A stretch of 64,000 nt of DNA from Rhea pennata (Eukaryota > Chordata > Aves > Rheiformes > Rheidae), in assembly GCF_028389875.1 (NCBI RefSeq), contig NC_084668.1, positions 17,441,993 to 17,505,992 of the forward strand, in the 5' to 3' direction. The notes under the pieces are model-generated. The model was given only the letters and a program-made list of their open reading frames with translations, was not told where the DNA came from and ran no database searches. Both the position numbers and the translations under genes were made by a program. Shown piece by piece: positions 58,501-64,000 of the stretch. Position 1 is the first letter of the stretch; each line of letters opens with the position of its first letter.

Positions 58501-61500
58501 GGGAGAAATATTTTTCCCCCAAATCTGTTGCACAGATCAGGAAAATAGCTACAAATGAGACAGATTAGCTTCCAAAGACAGAAGACAATTTTGCAAGGCT
58601 TACAGTTTTCTCTCCCACACACAGTTTTCTCTTTAATAGCCTTTGGTGGATGGCAATTTGCCATAAAGCTTTGTCAAAAAGCTCTAACTTTGCTCCTGAA
58701 AAGCTTTACTCATCTGAACTTGTTACAGATGTGCTGTACCAGAGTAGAGTTTTCAACAAGCAACAGAAGGACAGGAATCACAGTGCTGGATTTATACGAC
58801 TTAGACATCAAATATCTATAGTACTTTTATTTAAGCATGAGGCCAAACGATACACCATTATCTTGGTAATAATAATAATAAAAAAGAAACATAAGCATAA
58901 GAAAAAGTCCTTCATCAGCTTTCAGAAAAAGCAGCACATACATTATTCTATTTGTAGCAAATACTAGCAGCAATGGGACTAGGAAAAAAGAAAAAGAAAA
59001 TCAAATGTCTTCAAGATTAAACTTGATTTTGGTGACTAACAAAACAACACTAATTCACAGAGGTAGGTTTTATTTTTTGCTTTCAGAAACCCTGTGTTTA
59101 AGGCCTACTCACAAGATGAGCATCCACACATTACAAGTATTTTTTTAATTAACATACCTGTATGACCATTTTCCCCCATGCCAATTTAGACCAATTATAT
59201 TAGCTGTTGAAGCACTCTAGCCCAAGAGAGGAAGCAGTAATTTCTGAGTGATTATCTCAATCTGACCGTCTTCCTTCTCCTGTTTATATGTTATTCATAA
59301 AGTTCTTCCACCATGAAATGGATAAATTTACCTATTTCACAGTAGTATTTCTAAGGATCAGTTAATATCTGCACAGCACTTTAAGAAAAAAAATTCCTAC
59401 ATATTGTTTATGTCCAAACCTCACAAGAATACAAAGTTCATTTCTTTCATAAGCCTGCAGTCACTGCTACAAAAACTAGCAATGAGCTACAGAATCAAAA
59501 TTCACGCTGAAGAGAAACAAATTTTTATGTACCCGAAAGAAGAGGTCAAGGGAATCCTGGATCGATCGAGATGGAAGTAATTTCTTCCTTCGAGGAAGGT
59601 CAATGGAAAGGTCATTAAACTGTTCTCGTTTAGTGACTGTTTCACCACACCTGAAAAAAGAAAAGAAACATGCTTACGTGTATCTGATGACAAATATACT
59701 TGAAATAAATGAAAAAAAATTTTAAGCTTAAAGCAACTTTACCTCTTCCCAGTAAATATATGCATCTTGAAAAATGTATTTTTACTCATCAGAATGAAAG
59801 TATAGGAGAGTTGTGACAAAGTTGAATTTTGGGATTTCACTTTGATGGTTTATGAGTTGAAAGAAACATTTATGTAAGAGCAAGACCAAAAAACCCTCAA
59901 TTGTGAAAACTACTTTGAAGAGGCCAGGTGTTCAGTTGCATAAAAATCAAAATGACTGCTGGGTAGTAGAACAAGTCTTATTTATTCAACATTCTTAGGA
60001 GGAAAAAAAAGTCAGTCCAACCTCAGAAGGGAAAGCCAGACCCTTTTGAACTGTTTTCAGAAACAAAATGCTAGAGTCCATGCACATTTGAAAAGAAACC
60101 TCAGTTCTGCTGTGTTTTTTTATTGGGGGGGGGGGGGAAGGGGAGGAGAAGAAAACAGTCATCAATCTTCAGTAATCATTGCCTGCGTGCAATTTACGTA
60201 CAATTATTTTAGGGGATTAATGCAGCGCACAAAGTAATATTCCAAAACATCTGAGTCCATGAAAACCCTGTGGAATGCAAGTATTCAGCAGTATGTGCTG
60301 CACAGGCCGTAACGACAAATGGCCAGACATACCAGTTTATCTTTTCTTGCAGTAGCCTAGAGACTCCAAAAGAATGCTTTTCCCTGGAAGGCCTTAGAAA
60401 GAACAGGGGGAAAAAAAATAAAGAAAAAATAAAGAAAAAAAGTCTTCCCTTTTCTGAGGGAGAACATTGGCCAAGACCCCTTTCCATCCCTACTCTTGTG
60501 CAACCAGTACAAAAAGAAAAGTACAGAAATATTACACTGCAATATGTAACAAAGAATTAAATTGTATGAGATGTTTTTTAGAAGGTTTGTAGCAGTAAAT
60601 AGCGTGCTTTGTGGTTTACAGCATTTCTAGACTTTGGAATATATTTTCTAAATATCTAGCTTTGGAGAAAGCCTACTTAGTTCTAGTTGTAGTCTGCCTA
60701 TGAAGTCACAGAAGATAGAAACACTTTCAAATCTTTTAAAGTAATTATGATAAACAGAAACTCTCGAATATACTTACATTTTACAAATGATAGAATGCTG
60801 AACTTCAAACTCTAAATTACTGATAACCGGACAAGTATAAACTTTCGTGGCTGAGAGGTCATCAGAAGCCCGTCCTGGTGAGTTATCGTCGTTAGGGACT
60901 GGCTCACTCTTCCAAGTTTTGTTTAACTTTTCCATGTCCTCCTTCAGCTGATCGAGACACTGGCTCAAGAACTCATGTGCATCCTAGAAATGGGGTAAAC
61001 TCATGAAAATAACTTTGTATAGTTCCAATCAGTTTCTTCCCCTCTCTGTTACGCACAGAGATCAGAGGAATTATGTTTTAGCCCACTGCACTCAGCAATA
61101 TCAGCTCTGTTCTAAGAAACAGCAGGCAACTGTTGTTTATTCAATCAAAAGCTGAAGTTACTACCAAATACAGCCGAAGTTGGCTTGGACCACACCGAAC
61201 TTCTGTCAACGAACAAAACAAAACCGTTTCTAGAGAATATGCTACTTACATTCTGCATGTACCCAGAAAATCTCTCTGCAGTAGCTGAAATGGCACTTTT
61301 CACCTTTTTCAGCAGCTCTTTCTTAACTTCAGGGCTGCAGACATCCTTTTTAGCAAGTAGATGGGCAAAACGTCTGCAGAAGTTAATGCAATGAAACACT
61401 CATTGGTTTTCCAGAATTTTAGAGAAACGTAATAAAATTCACGGTATCTTGAAGACTCTAAAGGCTTTTCTGCTATAATGAGAGGTGTAGGAGTTTTGTA

Positions 61501-64000
61501 TGAAGACACCTCAGAAAATGGAATAAAAATAACCTTTTACATTTCAAGTATTTTGAAATCTCATTTGAGGTCGTCACTGGAACAGGACTTGAACAAACAA
61601 AATTCCACAATCTTATAAGGTAAAGAGAAGACTTCAAAAAAAAAAAAAAGTTCTGTAAAGTTATTTCTGATCTATCTTTTATCATGACATAAAAACAATG
61701 TTTTTTGAAAGCATTTATATTGATAGGAGGTATGGAATTATATGCCACCAAAATAAACAAAATATAAATAATAAACTTTTATTGTTCAGAAAATTCGAAT
61801 TTAATTTTATTTATTTATGCTCCACTCCATTTCAAGCCTTACTTTTGGCAGTAAACATTACCACAATGTAGAAACAAAGCTGAACGTGAAGAGTCACAAG
61901 GAGTTCCTTGCTTCAAACTATATATAACCTTACTGGTAACTTTGTTTTAAAAAAAAAATCAAAAAAAAATTGTTCAAACTGACTTTCCCTGCCTCTCAAT
62001 TCTTGTGATTTTTTTTGTTTGTTTTTAATGCTTTGCAATTTCATAGGAAATACACAACCAAAATATTCCAAGCACAATTTTTTAGGTCATGTAACCTTAT
62101 ATATATATGTAAGAAATTCTATTACATGGAGAGAGCGGGGGGGAAAACCCACTCACAAAACACTGGCACTCTGTTACTCACCCCTCTCCCAAAACTAAAT
62201 AAAATTCAAAAGAATGACAATTTGCCTTACACAAAAGCTAGATACACACAGGAGTGAGATCAATTTACTGCAGTCCAACACGTTTCTGTCATTCTACCGG
62301 ACTACAGTAAATGTGCTCTCTCTTCACCCGTTGCAACTGCTAAGTGAAGCATGTTAGCAAACACCTTCTCACCACAAGGTAACTGATAAGCAATTACTTT
62401 TAAAGTGCAGTAACATTCATCGTGTTAGACAGGTTTTTATACTCAAACCAACAGAAGCTAAAGCAGATGCTACTGAGCATCAACTCTGACCGGTTGTATT
62501 GAGACACAGGACAACACACTGCTCTCTCCATCAGAGGTGCTATGGCACAACATCTATCCACATAGTTTGCCATTAAATATATGACACACCAGCTTCAAAG
62601 ATCTTTTTGAAGAGATTTGGGGAAAAGGACATTTGAAAAGGCAAATGGAACAATTTTCAACTTTGAATATTGTAGGAAGAATTCAAGAAGATATAGCAAA
62701 GATAGAAATGACCCCAGAAGATAAGAGAAAATAAAATGGAAACAGAAAGGGTTCTGTAATCCTGAACCTTGTTAACTGAGAGAGAAGAAAGGAAGTAGTG
62801 CACAAGAGCATATATAAAATACTGAACACCAGAGAGCATGGTGCACAGAGCAAATGGCAGTTTGTCTTTCTGATATACATACAATGAAATCTGAATGGCA
62901 ACTGAATTCAAAGTTTGAAAGAGCAAAGTGTGTTTTACACAATACAGACATTATGAAGTTCCTTGCTGTGAGATTTGATCGAGGCAAACCACATTAGGTA
63001 TAGTTAGTGACTGACATATACACTGCTGGTAAAGTTTTAAAGAGAAGTTATTCCATATCTATTTATTATGAAGGCTCTTGCACTTTCATCTAAAACATTT
63101 CACTCTGCCACAAGAAACACAATAGAAAGTATAGAAAACTACTTTTAAGTCAGTATTGCAGTATCTAAGGACCTATTTCTGAAGTGAAACTCTTAAGACA
63201 GAGATGTCTATGATTTATTTTTTGTAAGGGCGAAAAGGAATTCACAATTCTCTGTTTTAGCCAGGGTTTAAGGAAAGTACAACCAATTCACACATCTATA
63301 CATTTATCACACTCTATAAAGTTACTTCATCATTGTAAAACTAGTTTCTCAATAACAAAACAAAATATCCCAGAAAGTGAATTTTACCTGATAAGTGCAT
63401 TGAGTGGAATTTTTTTCCATGGGATACCCTGCTTGAGCAAATCATTAGCGAAAGACTGAATTGAGAACAAGGACTGTAAAATGGCATTCATATAGCAGGT
63501 GTTTCCCAAATTTGAAAATCTAGAAAAACAGAAGATACTGTTAAGCATAGTGTTACTAACATATAGGATATCCACCACCCCAGCCAGATATTTGTATACA
63601 GGGAATGCAGGTATTTACAAGGAATGCATCGATGAGTATTTCCACAATAAAAATATTAAAATACATGTGTAAATACACACAATAGAGAAATAAATCATGC
63701 AAGTATATGAAAGGATGCAAGTAGCCTGAAATTATTACATCATCTGAAATTTTCAGGAAGTGAATTAAGAACATGTATTTTCCATACCAGAAAAAGTGCT
63801 CCCTGTCTCCAGGTTCACGGCTTTCAGCATTAGGTTAGGATTTTTTTTTTAAATGAAACATATATAACAAGAGTGTGCATATTCTGATGATGAGAGCATG
63901 CACATTAAAAGGAAAAAAAAAGAAACCTACCCTTGTAACTGTTGTTGTGGATGAGTAGAAAGGGGCACTCGGGGTTTGTTCCACCCTGTATAATCTTGAT
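40507..64000 (-). CDS. USP37: USP37 deubiquitinase (3' part: catalytic domain with UIMs)
   Basis: Exons in transcript order: (64000)-63931, 63519-63388, 61373-61250, 60983-60778, 59650-59533, 58278-58199, 56604-56440, 54956-54891, 53652-53502, 50070-49818, 47433-47267, 45635-45575, 43404-43289, 42057-41988, 41594-41456, 40594-40507; 667 codons plus TGA, human total 979. The N-terminal PH-like part is beyond 64,000. USP37 removes K11/K48 ubiquitin chains (cyclin A, replication substrates). Seen: Cys box FSNLGNTCYMNAIL (catalytic Cys at 63,492 region), DAHEFLSQCL, CxxC zinc pairs CKMCGE and CEKCNGK, QQVVIPRYL, UIM1 (DELLAAVLEISKREA), KEN box DENKENKTPEG, UIM2 (EQELQQALAQSLQEQ), UIM3 (DDDLKRATELSLQ), His box SSSGHYISDVYDIKK. 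All introns GT-AG; the donor at 43288 (GTGGTG) is weak. Large introns carry only simple repeats and LINE fossils. Confidence 0.96.
42175..42260. mobile_element. Ancient CR1/L3-type LINE fragment
   Basis: The stretch aggaacacagaaacagacac followed by ctgggtcaggccaaatgaag and ggtcc resembles the widespread amniote LINE segment containing ACTGGGTCAGRCCAAAGGTCC (recalled). Short, old and eroded, in a USP37 intron. Confidence 0.4.
42613..42634 (+). repeat. Poly-T tract (22 nt)
   Basis: Twenty-two uninterrupted T in a USP37 intron. It could be a poly(A) tail remnant on the minus strand, but no retrocopy is recognisable next to it. Confidence 0.9.
45301..45343 (+). repeat. (TA)n(CA)n(TA)n compound microsatellite
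   Basis: TATATATTTATA, then about eight CA units, then about eight TA units. In the USP37 intron just upstream (in + coordinates) of exon 45575-45635. Confidence 0.9.
49342..49385 (+). repeat. Short tandem duplication
   Basis: GTGAAGAAAATAATTGTA occurs twice, separated by a few bases (gcctt). In the USP37 intron between exons 50070-49818 and 47433-47267. Confidence 0.8.
52080..52800 (-). mobile_element. CR1 LINE fossil, 3' part of ORF2
   Basis: The + strand near 52,585-52,630 (gagcactacctctctgagta, then tccagccagctttatgc) matches the reverse strand of the bird CR1 ORF2 region that encodes NWLDG...RVVVNGS (recalled consensus, roughly three quarters identical). Upstream pieces (agatcctttctgaagg; catagttgattag; agttttggttcttacacaaa) fit CR1-type 3' sequence in the expected order. 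A minus-strand frame reads HKAGWITVLREVVLHSF in that region. Old, 5'-truncated and reading frame decayed. Boundaries are approximate; a search against avian repeat consensus would fix the subfamily. Confidence 0.55.
56137..56174 (+). repeat. Perfect 19-bp tandem duplication
   Basis: ATTCATTTTCCCTTGCTTT occurs twice head-to-tail. In a USP37 intron; identical copies imply a recent duplication. Confidence 0.9.

Overview
Vertebrate nuclear DNA, most likely from a bird. The window carries the conserved gene string PNKD - CATIP - SLC11A1 - CTDSP1 (with a miR-26 hairpin in an intron) - VIL1 - USP37. The first five genes lie on the + strand and USP37 on the - strand. The same order is known from human 2q35 and chicken chromosome 7 (recalled, not searched). 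Very short G/C-rich introns, long poly-G runs, few repeats and only CR1-like LINE debris support a bird; a crocodilian or turtle is less likely but not excluded.

Layout. 1-860 is PNKD intron or alternative-promoter sequence. 861-3481 holds eight PNKD exons (5' exons lie off the window). 4.4-7.83 kb is CATIP (nine coding exons) behind an RFX X-box. 8.77-15.56 kb is SLC11A1/NRAMP1 (15 coding exons). 15.6-18.0 kb is a GC-extreme CpG island leading into CTDSP1 (18.04-23.25 kb, seven coding exons, 3'UTR to about 25.09 kb). 25.1-29.2 kb is the CTDSP1-VIL1 intergenic region. VIL1 (29.27-35.61 kb, 19 coding exons, 826 codons) ends tail-to-tail with USP37, whose stop codon is at 40,507-40,509 and whose catalytic domain and three UIMs run leftwards from 64,000. 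Composition changes abruptly near 37.4-38 kb: to the left GC-rich with 90-700 bp introns, to the right AT-rich with introns of up to about 4.5 kb and the only mobile-element fossils seen.

The genes do not form a pathway. PNKD is a glyoxalase-like hydrolase, CATIP a ciliogenesis/actin factor, SLC11A1 the macrophage divalent-metal transporter, CTDSP1 a phosphatase that silences neuronal genes, VIL1 the microvillus actin bundler and USP37 a deubiquitinase. Every exon-intron junction was read by hand and the reading frame is kept across every joint; one VIL1 intron must start with GC.

Most interesting non-gene structures: a near-perfect 75-nt inverted repeat inside a 154-nt VIL1 intron; a CTDSP1-intron miR-26 hairpin with a miR-26a-type 5p arm and a miR-26b-type 3p arm; the CATIP stop codon lying inside its own poly(A) signal; a perfect hairpin 11 nt after the USP37 stop; a four-CCAAT cluster in CTDSP1 intron 1; and two look-alike homeodomain-type elements flanking CTDSP1.
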